From Trichoderma breve (Eukaryota > Ascomycota > Sordariomycetes > Hypocreales > Hypocreaceae), in assembly GCF_028502605.1 (NCBI RefSeq), contig NC_079233.1, positions 5,952,001-6,016,000 on the forward strand: DNA of 64,000 nt, given 5' to 3'. The notes under the pieces are model-generated. The model worked only from the letters and a program-made list of their open reading frames with translations, did not search any database and had not been told where the DNA came from. The translations under genes were made by a program, and so were the position numbers. Shown one piece after another: positions 38,301-49,500 of this stretch. Each line of letters opens with the position of its first letter. Position 1 is the stretch's first letter.

Positions 38301-41300
38301 TCCGAGATCGCCAAGTCTGAGCCTGTTGCAGAGTCTGAAGTGGCCACCGAGTCTGAGGTCGCCAAGTCCGAAGTCGATGCTCACCCTGATGTTGTCGCTG
38401 AGTCCGAGGTCGCCAAGTCTGAGCCTGTTACCGAGTCTGAAGTAGCCACCGAGCCTGAGGTCGCTAAATCCGAGGTTGCTGCTCACCCTGAGGCTGTTGT
38501 TGAGTCTGAGGTTGCCGCGGAATCTGAGGTTGCTGCTCACCCTGAGGTTGTCGCTGAGTCCGAAGTAGCCACCGAGTCTGAGGTCTCCAAACCCGAGGTT
38601 GTTGCTGAGTCTGAGGTCGCTGAGGAGCACAAGCCAACTGAGTCCGTTGTTGAGTCCGTTGTTCCTGAACCTGTGGACGAGGAGTTCGAAATTATTGCCC
38701 CAGCTGAGGTTGAAAAGGAGATCGTCCACGAGGCTGATAGCAAAGAACCATCAGAAGTCCAGACCACTTCAGAGCTAACGGAAGACTCCAAGGCTCCTCA
38801 TGACGAAGAACTCACAAAGGAAATTCCTAAGGAAGTCGAGGTTATCGAGGCCCCTGTTGCGGTGCCAGCTGAAGCTGAGGAACACTCTACGGCTTCCGTT
38901 GTTGAAGAGGTGCCTGCTGAAGTCACCCCCGTCATTCCGGCAGTTGAAACAGAGCCTGCGCCTGTTGTTGCAGAGAGCGAAAAGGCAATTGTGCCAGAGC
39001 CAGTGGAGGAGGTCGTGCAGCCTGTAGCTGCTGAGGTGGAGGCGCCCAAGGACGTTGAGGAAGAGGAGATCAAGGACACTATCGGTCCTATTTCAGTTGA
39101 GAAGAACGTGGTAGAGAAAGTCAGGAAAGGTGAGGAGCAGCATTCATTACATGATACCCCTGTTGATATTTCGGGACGGTTTGGTGACTCCACATCGGGT
39201 GAGGAGTCGAAGGACCACGGCGTTTTGGCGTTGAAATCGGAAGACATTTCGGAGATTCAGAGTCGGTCCTTGGGAGAGGAGGAGAAAGAAGATGCCAAGA
39301 AAGGCGATCTTGAAGAGGCTGAGACACCAGCAGTCGAAGTGCCTGCTGTTTCTACCAAACCTGATGTGGAGGCCGTCTCTGAGCCGCTGCCTTCTCACGA
39401 AAAGGAAGAGGAGTCAGACAAGATTGCTCTCATCGCTGGGGCTGCCGCGGTTACCACAGCTGCTACTGCTGCTGTGGCGACTGCTGCTGTCATTCACCAA
39501 GAGTCTGACGACTCGAAGCGTGATATCTCGGCCGCAACTGAAGAAGGTGGGCTAAAGGGACCTGCTCAGGAGCCAGTTGCTCCCGCAGCGCCCGAAACCG
39601 AGGTGACTAAACGTGATGTGGAAGACAAAACCCCTAAACAAGAAGAAGCAGAGAGAGAGATTGTCCTCCCCGCGGAGGTTACGAAGCCCATTGAGGAGCC
39701 CGTTGCAGCCCGAGAAGCTGAGCCTTCAACGTCCAAGGCGCCAGTTGATGCGAAGGACACTGTGCCGACTCCCCAGGAAATCCCATCACATCAACCATCC
39801 AGCGAAGAGGCAACAACTTCAAAGACAGTGACAGCAATAGAACTCGATCAGGCAAGTAAAGAGATCACGAAAAGGGCGAAGCCTATTAAAGAGAACAAAA
39901 ACTTACAGGATGTAGCCCAAGTCGACTATTCTGGAGGCACTGACAGCCTGGCTTTTGGCGCCGTTCGCATGGCTGACCCAACTCTTTGGAAAGAAGAGGG
40001 CGGACGAGTAAACGCATTCACCACGCCCGGATTGAGCCGTAGCATCGACAGGGAAGTGCTCGATGGACCTCGGTTTGCCGCAAAAGGTGGAGTGGTCGCT
40101 CAATCCGACGATGGATTCCAGGCAGGGGCTGTGATGAAGAGAGAGATGATGCCATTCCGTGGATTGGATCGAAATGCGGTCCCTTTGGAAGTCGCTGCCG
40201 CAACAAGCCATTATGTGCCCCCTTTACGATACCCTGCTCTTAACGCCGACGGTCACTACTCCTCGAGGTGGACGAACATGGCCTCCCCAGGCCCCTTGGT
40301 CTCTCCCTTTGAATATGAAGAAATGGTTCAACAAGATACTCCGCCTCCGCTGTCTCTTTCCGTGTTATTGGATGATGAGTTCAGAGTGCCGACTCCCGCC
40401 GCTGTGGTTCCTGAAAGGGCGACGACTGACAGGCTGAGGACTCGACTGCTGCGTCACAAGCATCAGATTCTACTTCACGACGCTGATGACGCAGCCGCCG
40501 CTGCTGTGGTCACTAACACCATCGCAGAGGCACCTAGGCCTGTCGCCCGTCTTTCGCTCACAGGCCTCCGCAACGGCGGGGACCTTCCTCATCTGGACCA
40601 TCATCAGATGAAGTTGGATTCGGAGGAACTTCAGTCTCTAGCCGTCCCTACTACACGCAGGAGTATTAGTGATGATGAGGAAGATCTTCGTAAATCCATT
40701 GCTGACATTTTCACAGAGGATAGATCTAAGGAGCACATTTCCTCGAGTAGTGACCGGGAACGACACCGCAAGTATCGTCATTCTCGCCATTCTTCCCATT
40801 CCAGCCGGAATCGTGGTGAGGAAGAGGGCAGAGAATACAGAGAGTATAGAGAGAACAGAGAGAGCAAACATCGCTCATACGAATCCCAGGGGTCAAACTA
40901 CCGCCGCTCTATTCCTGACAGTGGTAGTTCTCGTCCTGGTTCTGGGTCGTCCAAGTTAGATACGCCACCACGAACTCCTCGGCGGCGCCACAGCGGCGTT
41001 GTAGGCGAGGTTCCTGTGTCCTCCAGCCGGAGATATAGAACTCCAGAAGAGCAGGAGGCTCATGAACAACGTGAACAACGCAGAGCTCAGCGTCGTGCTG
41101 CCCGAGAGGCTGAGCGAATCGACAAACAAGAAGCGCCCGAGGCGGTCAACGAAGGGTATGAAGGACACGAGCGGTATGAGCAGCCTCAACGCTATGATGA
41201 GCGTCGTGAACGACGTGAGCACAACGAACACCGAGAACAACGTGACCATCGTGAACGCAATGAACGCTCTGACCGCCGTGACCGTTATGAACGTCCCGAA

Positions 41301-42050
41301 CGCACTCAGCGCACTGAGCGTTTTGATCGGCCCGAGCGTTTCGAACAGCCTGAACCGCTCACCGACCGTGAAGTAATGGACGAGGGCTATGGCCGACCTG
41401 AGAAATATGATCGGCGTGAACGACATGAACGGCGAGAGCGCCGCGAACGCCGTGAGCGCCGTGAGCTCTACGAAAAGAACCTGGACCCTCAGCCCGAGCC
41501 CTTTCCGGCTGTTGACGAGTTCCAAGATCCCGCACCGCCTCCGGCCCCTATCCCCGCTCCCCCAGAGCGTAAGGGCAAAGAGGTGGGCTTTGACTTGCCG
41601 CCTGAAGAGATCAAGCGCCATCGTGGTCGCTCGTTCCGTCAACGTTCAGGCAACTCCGGCTTTGACTACCCACGGGGGTCACAGTCTCCCGAAAAGAAAT
41701 TCTTCGACATGAAGAATGCTCAGGGGGTGCTTCGCAAGTCATCCTCGCCGCCACCTCCAGATCAATTCATCTACGTGCCAGCTCGGGATTCTTCTCTTCC
41801 CGAGGAGATGCGGCCCAGAACACGCGACCGGGACGTTCCCCGGATCCGTGATCGCCGGCTGTCTGAGGTCACGTATGATAGACCTCGTGGGGGCCATTTC
41901 GGGGACTCTCCTAGGCAATCGGCGCCGCTCGACGAGGGCGACGATTCTGCTCGGCGAGCCCGTCATGAACGCAGGCGGATGAGGGAGGCTAGGGAGCAGG
42001 AGAAGAAGTCGGGAGGACTCAAGGGGGTATTCAAGAGACTGTTTAATTGA
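35318..42050 (+). CDS. giant Glu-rich repeat protein (involucrin-repeat-like), function unknown
   Basis: Three exons (35318-35389, 35458-35536, 35599-42050) give 2200 residues. Introns are 68 nt (branch ACTAAC) and 62 nt (branch GCTAAT), both in phase. After a short N-terminus come two lysine runs (about residues 85-92 and 146-155), then some 1000 residues dominated by Glu, Ala, Val, Pro and His. This includes a hexapeptide array at about 825-1061. An Ala-rich hydrophobic segment lies near 1325-1350 (IALIAGAAAVTTAATAAVA). The C-terminal third has non-repetitive, probably conserved blocks (about 1440-1620), an Arg/Glu charged region (about 1865-2010) and a basic amphipathic end (GGLKGVFKRLFN). 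Fungal databases often label such proteins involucrin repeat; some relate to Woronin-body tethers (Leashin/LAH). That link is only a suggestion here. Confidence 0.8.
37922..38630 (+). repeat. coding minisatellite: ESEVA hexapeptide array
   Basis: About 40 units of roughly 18 nt encode variants of (A/T)-E-S-E-V-A, arranged in higher-order blocks with inserted AHPEV and KSEPV elements. Synonymous third-base differences between units show that the array is not a very recent expansion throughout. Confidence 0.85.
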
Positions 42051-42643
42051 CTGGTAGACGATTGGGGCACATGGCAAATATGGCAGCGATGGAAAAGGAG
42101 CGCTCTTTTATTCGAACGACTTAATGAATCATGCGTGTATGGCTCATCTATTCTTCTTCATAGTTCTTTCCTGGCCATTAGGCTGGTTTATGCTAGTTAT
42201 GTTCGCTTACGGTTAAATGAAGCAATTTGACATTGTGACTTTGATATCAATGACTATGAGATTTGTGCGTCAACTACGTATATTCGACTTACATGATATA
42301 GCAAGATGATGAAAATCTACCCCCTATGCAGCTCATGATCTTGACGGGGAGGCTGAAGCGTCAAGGCTGTTGGACGTCGAGGAGATCACATGACTTTGGA
42401 GCTCCCAGCATGAACCAGAGCAAGGCGCTTTGTTTCGGAGCCTCGGTGCTAGTTGATCCGCCCCAGCCCTAATTCGGCAGCGCATTTTTGCAAAGAGCCC
42501 ACCGAAATTGGGCTAAAAAATTCACGAGGGAAAAAAAAAGTTCGGTTCTATCATCACTCCACACCTCCCGAACAAATACCAAAGGCGCAGGATTTGACCT
42601 CTTTGCGTTCTTCACGTCCACTCAACACCACCAATTATCAACA
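42051..42643. promoter_or_regulatory. RPL22 promoter region and 3' UTR of the acidic protein gene
   Basis: This 593-bp spacer is A/T-rich in the first half (probable 3' UTR). The second half leads into RPL22 with a C/T-rich leader close to the start codon. Confidence 0.55.
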
Positions 42644-43335
42644 ATGGCTCCTATCACTGTATGTACCACGTGAAAATGACATTTCGAATTCGCTTTGCTG
42701 TAGGCAGACAATTGCCCTCTTCTCTTTCTCTGTCTTAGGGAAGAGAGGTGAGGGGAGGGTGGTTGCGCTGCCGACGAGAAACCGACAAAAAGCAGTAGGC
42801 TGATGTGTAAATGTCATGATATAGAAGAAGGCGGGCAAGGCCCAGAAGCAGACCAAGAAGGTGAGTTAAAAAAAAACACAACGTTCCCTGAAGTTGAAGA
42901 GGAGATGGGGGGTTTGCTAACATTGGACGTATTAGTTCATCATCAACGCTTCGCAGCCTGCTAGCGACAAGATCTTCGACGTCTCTGCCTTTGAGAAGTT
43001 CCTCCAGGACCACATCAAGGTTGACGGCCGCACCAACAACCTGGGCGATAACGTCGCCATCCAGTCGTCTGGTGATGGCAAGATCGAGGTCATTGCCCAC
43101 AACGAGCTCTCTGGCCGCTACCTCAAGTACCTGTACGAACAACCTTCAACCCTCCCTCCTATTGTTCTTTCAAGCATGCAGTTATACTAAACGTTTTCGT
43201 GAAAACAGGACCAAGAAGTTCCTCAAGAAGCAGCAGCTCCGTGACTGGCTCCGTGTCGTCTCCACCTCCCGTGGTGTCTACGAGCTCAAGTTCTTCAACG
43301 TCGTCAACGATGACGCCGATGAGGATGACGAGTAA
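42644..43335 (+). CDS. RPL22: 60S ribosomal protein L22 (eL22)
   Basis: Four exons (42644-42658, 42825-42860, 42936-43132, 43209-43335) give 124 residues, the normal eL22 length. Exon 1 is just five codons (MAPIT) and exon 2 twelve (KKAGKAQKQTKK), so most gene finders would miss them. Intron 1 is 166 nt, the longest assigned with confidence here, as is common near the start of ribosomal protein genes. The body contains DVSAFEKFLQDHIKVDGRT and the FLKKQQLRDWLRVV block, the core of the eL22 fold. The tail is acidic (DDADEDDE). It binds 25S rRNA at the large-subunit surface near the exit tunnel. It converges on the mitochondrial carrier gene. Confidence 0.95.
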
Positions 43336-43809
43336 ATTCGCCTTCTTGGAATAAATAAAGGAAAGCCATATGGGAAATGAAGAATGGTTGTGGGAGAATA
43401 GCAACTTGAAGCGACCCTGGACCCCTTTGTGATGAAGGATATAGAACCACGTGCGGCTCTTTGTTGAAAGGGTCGTCGTCAGCGTGTTGGGATCTCTGAA
43501 AAGGAGAGACCTGGTTTTTGGGTTGCTCTAGTCTAGTCAATTGAAACAAGAAGCGACCATTTTGAGTGGACCTACCTACATCAAGATTTCTCTCCCTTGT
43601 CCTTTGAACATTATCATGTGAATGCCAACGTTGTCTGTTATTATATAGTATTTAAGCGATTTATACTCGACGTAGTCAATTTATGATGCGCTATCAGATT
43701 GCCATGTCTACATAATGCATGTGTATATATGCTTCCATCATCTGCTAGTTCCATACAGCAGCGAGGTATCATCAATAACATAAAGAAAAGAAAAGAAAAG
43801 CACCCCCCT
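43336..43809. other. convergent 3' intergenic region
   Basis: A 474-bp spacer with AATAAATAAAG just after the RPL22 stop (about 43350) and an AAAAG run near 43784-43800. It probably holds two 3' UTRs. Confidence 0.65.
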
Positions 43810-44916
43810 TCAAGGCAACGTCCTCATAACACCCTCAAAGGCCACCAAGGCCATGGCATTCGCCGGGAAAGCCCGCAAGAAACACGGCAAGAATCCTCTC
43901 CAGTATCCCCTCCACCCAGACTCTCTATAAACAGCCACAGCAGCATCCCTCCATTTAGGGAAGCGTCTCTCACCATCTCCCAAGCCTCCACCAAGGGGAT
44001 CCGTCATGATGCGCTGCTTAACGAGATCGCTCGGGTAACTCGTCAACCAAAACACCTGAGCGCTCAACCCACCGGCCCAGAAATTGATAGCCGGGTTGCT
44101 CAGGTTGGCGTTCTTGCGAAGAGCTCGTGAGAGCATATCGTAGCTGCCCCACCAGAAGAAGAAGAAGCCACGGAAGAGTAACGTGGCGGACAGACCGTGG
44201 TAGATGCCGCGGATGCCGTGATGTGCGTAGATCTTGCGGATGCAGTCGAGAGGCCCCGAGTACAGACGCTCAGCCTTGCGGGCAGCATACTGGATCTGCA
44301 GCCGGGCTTTCACATGCTCAACGGGAGCAGCGATGAAGCTGACGGTAGAACCAGCCATGATACCTGCAATACCATGACCCAGCGGCGGAAGATACGAAGG
44401 CTCTGACGATGATGATGTTCGTGAAGACGAAGACAACACCTTCATCAGACTCCCAAACCCAAGCCCTGTCGCCCCCGATCCCGCCCCGGGCGTCCACGAC
44501 TCAGCTCCGAACACGTGCTGCGCCATCAGCCGCCTGTAGACGTTGAGCGAGCCCAGCATCACCGAGTCCATAAACATCCACCCGACCAGCGGCGGCGTCG
44601 CGCCCTTGTACAGGCCCGTGACGCCCTCATTGCGCATCGTCTGCAGGACGCACTGCAGCGGGCCGCTGAAGCGCGATGCCTGTGTCGTTTGGAGGCGGAC
44701 CTTGACTGTGTCAAAGGGGTGGCCGACTGTTTTATTTTGAATTAGTATGGAAGCAATTCATGAGTTATAAAAGAAGAACATACCAGTCAGCTTTGCGATT
44801 CCGCTAAAGACTCCCGCGACAAAGCCCTTGTAGTCGCGCTTGGCCGATGTCGCAGGCTTCTGATTCTGATTCTGCTGCACCGCGACGGGCGGCGAAGAAG
44901 CTACGGCTTCCGCCAT
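43810..44916 (-). CDS. mitochondrial carrier family (SLC25) transporter
   Basis: Two exons (44916-44784 and 44726-43810, intron 57 nt) give 349 residues. Three SLC25 repeats each carry the signature Px[D/E]xx[K/R]: HPFDTVK, APVEHVK and YPSDLVK. Each is followed by the matching Gly-containing matrix helix (for example GPLQCVLQTMRNEGVTGLYKG). A 20-residue Ser-rich insertion sits between repeats 1 and 2. The protein should span the inner mitochondrial membrane six times. The second-repeat EHVKARLQ and the FFFFWWGSYD motif place it near the carnitine/acylcarnitine and YMC-like amino-acid carriers; the substrate cannot be fixed from sequence. The ORF start gives a short hydrophilic N-terminus normal for this family. 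Confidence 0.9.
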
Positions 44917-46522
44917 TTGCAGCCTCTAATCTAAGCTCTATAAGAACGCTTCATAAACTCAAATGGAAGCGAGTGAAAAATGAATGGAGAAATGAGAGAG
45001 AGAAAAAGGGCAGTGTATAAAAGTTGCTGTTTTGCTAGTGGAGTTTTTGGGGTGGGATGAAGATGAGTCCGGATCTCGCAGGTATTAGTAAAACGAAAGT
45101 CCGGCTCTTGGGTTCAAGTACCGATACGCCCACACTCTCTCCAAAGAACAACTAATCTCAATGACCAAAATATGAATCCTTTACAATTCCTTTATCAAAA
45201 AGAAAGAAATAAATAAATTCACAATGATATTAAAAAAGGAGGAAAAAACCCCGGAACCACTTCCGCAGTCAAAAGATAAGACAGCGAATAAAACTAGACT
45301 GAATCATCCCGTGGGGGAGAAGGTGGGGAAAATCTCTGGTAAGCCTGTCATACACGATCCCGACGATACAGTCAGTCAGTTTTCCCGGCTGCTCTATTTT
45401 AGCGGGCTGAGAGGTTTCACGTAAGGCGGGCGTGAGACATGGACAGGACAGTAAGACACAACACAAAAGAACGGTCAACAAGGCGCATTAATTAGCCTCT
45501 AGTTTGAAAAGAAAAAGGAAAGGAGAATTAAGGAGAAAAGAAAAGAAAAGAAAAGAAAAGAAAAGAAAAGAAAGCAGCATCGTCTTCTCCTTGCATAACG
45601 CTAGAACTGAGACAACATGCTGACACAGTCTCACAGCGTGTCGTAATTTCATATCGGACACCACTTAAACTCGGACACACATTCACACATTCACACACAT
45701 CAACCAATAAGTCAAGCATAGAAATCCCTCCATGCCAATCGTGCTTCATTCACATCACCAAACAAACGCACTAAACTACGCCCAGCTAAACTTGCCATCA
45801 CACAGAAGCAAAGACCGAGAAAGCTTCCATCTCATCGTCCGTATCTTCAAATGCCAGCGATGCATCGTCCAGATCAAGACCAGCGCAGAATAATGCCCCT
45901 CGCTTCGCTCTAGAATCAAAATGTTCATGTCATGTCGTCGTCAAGAATGAAGAATCAAAAATACAAAAACTCATAGGGTGGCTTGGGGGGGATAAAGCAA
46001 ACAACAACAAACGGAGCTGGCCAAAACACAGCTCACGCGCAGATATAGTCTCTCGCAAAGCAAACAAAAAACCCTCGAAATCCATTGCGTCCTTCGTGTC
46101 CCATATATCCTTCCTATCACCGAAGCGATTCCATAACATTATGTAGTATTCCCCACAAGTTGCCTTGCATGTCTAGCCCTCTCCAACCTCTCCTTGCTTT
46201 TCCACTCGCAGTAGCGTGTGGTGAGTTGTCTTTGGGCTAGGCAAGGTAAACCCTCCCCTTCGTCCACACCCTTTCCCCCCTTTGCTTTTTTTCGAGTCAT
46301 TTTCTATTTGTTTCTTGTCCTTTTCGGGTAAAACGGAAATGATCATTTTTACGGGTATTGTGTAGTGTGGCACATACAGAGAGCCAAGTGCAAAAGGGGT
46401 GGAAAAGAGAAAAAGAAAAAATCAAAGCCAAAAATATTCAATGCTCATCCCCCTTTTCTTTCATTTGTATCATCGAATTGTGAAGCAACAGGCCGAGGAC
46501 CGAAACAACGGCACGATTTCAC
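44917..46522. other. intergenic region with AAAAG microsatellite
   Basis: This 1.6-kb spacer holds the promoter of the mitochondrial carrier (minus strand) and the 3' side of the 1692-residue protein gene. C/T-rich minus-strand tracts lie near 44985-45010. No gene is seen. Confidence 0.55.
45534..45574 (+). repeat. GAAAA pentanucleotide microsatellite
   Basis: About eight tandem GAAAA units lie in the upstream region of the carrier gene. Confidence 0.9.
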
Positions 46523-49500
46523 CTAAAACGTATCCGTTTCTTGGGTGTTCTGGCTTGTCATACTGCCGAATGTGTCTGCAACTCAAGCAAGTCAGTAAGC
46601 AAAAAAGTAATGAGTACCATGGTTTCATCACAACGTACCTCTCTTTCTCCGCCTGTCCTCTCGGGCTGTGTCGTCATCTGGATTCTTGGGTGTCATTGCT
46701 CTGGGACCACTAGGCCTGCGTGATGGCACGCCAAGGGCAGCGTTCAAGTTCTTGTTCTCCGGCTTGGGGCTCATGCTATTGTATTGGCTAGAGTGTGTGC
46801 CGGTGCCGCTTGCGTAGCCGCTTTCGTAGCTCTGAGGGCCCATGGGGCTGCCCTTTTGCAGATTCGAAACTCGCGTAGATCTGGGCGGCGTCTGCTGAGA
46901 TGAGTTGATGGGCTCCTTGGGTGGCCGAGCCGGACCAGTGTTTTGCTGCTGAGGAGGAGCGGCAGGCCAGTAATCTCCGCCCTCGTTACCGTAGCGCCCA
47001 GCAGCGGTGCCATTGAGGCGGTTAAGGCTGTTCATAGAGCCCGCCCAGTCAGCGGACCGGGGCGTCGCTGGGGCATCAAAGTCTTGAGCAGAATGCTCCA
47101 GGGCGGTTCGGAAGCGCTCCGTCTGTCCTGTTCTGGGCTGAGGGTGCATCAAGTTGAGCGAGTTGCGGTGAGCCTTGTATTTGGGATCCTCTGGCGTAGC
47201 AAAGGTCGGCACAATGGGTGCTGACGATTCGTGAATCTCGTGGGGCGGAGCAAGGCGTCCTCCCTCAGGTAGATACCCGGAGTGGAGTCTGTCATCGCCA
47301 TACGTATCGAGAGGATAGAGATCATCGCGCGAAGCCATGCTGGACCCTGATCGGGACTGCAGCACATCGTCCTCGCCATCCTTCTTGGGGTTTCCACGCA
47401 GTGCCTTGCTCACGGTAGATGCCGTCGTTCCAGACCAGCGGGAGATCTTGGGGAACCAGCTCTTGCTTCCCGACTTGCCTTTCCTTCCCTTGTCGCTACG
47501 AGGCGTGTTATCAGCGCTGTGCGGCTGGTCATAGCCCTGGTCAGAGACCGGTGCCGCACCATCTGTTGGGAGCGATCCGGCACGATGCACTTCACGGTCC
47601 ATGGGGCTCATCGGAGGGATGATTTGAGTTCGCTCTGCTGTCGGAGTAGGATGATCATACTCGTACTCATCCTCGTGCTCGGGTACTGTGTCGATGCGAT
47701 GATCCGAGAACTTGCGCTGCCCCTGCGATTGGCTGCCATGGCTCGTGGTTGAGTTGCCTTCGGGCTCATAGCCTTTGTCGTGCTCATACTGCCCCTCTGG
47801 CTGGAGATTGTCAAATGACTGTCCCGCTCCGCTGGTAGAGACCCTGGCGGAGATGGGCTGCGCCGTCTGTGTCTTGAGAACGTCCACCTCTCCGAGGAGC
47901 TGCATCAGCATGTCCTCGATGCGAGTGAGATCGTTGGTGCCCTTGGCGCTAAGGCCTTGGAGGGCTCGTTTCCATAGAGCCTTCTTCTTGACAGTGACGT
48001 CGTCCATGGTGGTGCCACCGATGGAGCCACTCTGCACAGAACGGGGGCCGGGGTAAGGTCGAGGCCCGTTGATGGCCTTCTGAAGCTTGTCAGTGTTTTC
48101 GGAATTAGCAAAGATGACGTCGTCTCCAGTGTCCTGAACCAGCTCCTTTAGATCGCGGAACGAGTTGCGCATCTCAATCGCAGCGTTCATGAGCAACGCG
48201 ACAATCTCCGTGTCGCGGGCACTTCGCTGTGCATCACGAACCATGAGGTGTTGCATCAAGGCAACAATGTCCTTGTTTTCGATACGCTCGATGCCGCCGC
48301 CTGTAGAGGCATCATAGAATGGCGAGGCCATGCCTTGAGACATGCCACTGAGAGTGCGGTTGTTATCTTGAGATCCGTAGAAGGGGTCTCCACCAGCCAT
48401 GTAGTTTGATGGACCAGCCATTTGGATTGCCTTGCCCTTGGGTTCGACATCTGGCGTTCGGTTGGGGCCGTTGGACATGTATCCCTCATCGTACTTGAAA
48501 CCCGGGCTGCCAGTGCTAAAACCGAGACCACGAGAGCCAAGCAGGTGGTCGTTGAGCGCCGGGTTCGCAACCGGGCTGGCATCTTCGTACGGGTTCGTGA
48601 GCAGAGTATCGCGCTTCCGCTCAGCTGATGTTCTCCGCCACTCGTCCTCCTGGCTTGGCTCCCTACTAAGGCGGGCAGCATCGTCAAGATGAGCATCTCG
48701 CATTTCCTCATCGGACTGGGATTTGGGAATAACCTGTCCATATTCCGTAGGAGTGGCCTTGCCAGACCACATACCAGGAGCAATCTCATCTTGCAGGATT
48801 GACGGGTTGGTCTGTAAATCATCATCAATGTAGCCAACCTCAGGGATAGGATGATCTTGGTCAGGAACACTGCTGGCTTCCATTGGGGGAGCGGCTTCGT
48901 AGTCAAGCCTGTCCAGGCTATGCGTGGGGGTGTTTCGCGGCTTCCAGCCCTCCATCGCGCGCTCCTTGAATGACTTGTTGCGGAATACTCCGGCCGGCTC
49001 AAAGTCGCCCTCGGCAGCATCCTCAACAGTGGCTTGTTTTCTCTCCTGGGCCGCCTTAAGAGCGGCGGCGGCAGCACCAACGGCACCCGCGGTGATGGCA
49101 GCCTCGGATGAGGTGGGGGATTGGCGGTACTTGGTGCGAGGCACCTTGCGTCCATTCTCATCAAGCTCATACTCCATGTAGTCATGCGATTGACCAGGAG
49201 TTGCCTGTCGGTCATCGTCGTACTCTTGGCGGTTCATGCCAGAATACTTGTCTGGGCTCACACCACGGCTGCTCTGGAGCTTGGATCGCTCATCGTAAGA
49301 GAGGTTGGAATCTCCAGCGCCGCTGTATACGCCCGTCAAGACGGATTGATCAAGCATCGACTCACCAATCAATGAGGCCACGGCAGACTCGGCCGCAATG
49401 ACAGGGTGAATGATGTTAGGGTTAGCAGCAATGCCGCGGACAGGCTTTCCTGCAGCCGTCTGTCCGACCTGGGAATCTTCCGAGTAGATAGTATTCCCAC

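Noticed and set aside
36612..38729. long minus-strand frames (382 and 309 codons), Leu/Arg/Gly-rich
   Set aside because: They are mirror frames of the Glu-rich repeat coding sequence; repetitive GAG/GAA codons leave the opposite strand open.
45534..45574. GAAAA tandem repeat as a possible CRISPR or telomeric array
   Set aside because: No spacers and not a telomere unit; it is a plain microsatellite.
48256..49215. 319-codon minus-strand frame inside the 1692-residue gene
   Set aside because: Another frame of the same strand in a biased-composition gene; no domain, and the main frame is uninterrupted across it.
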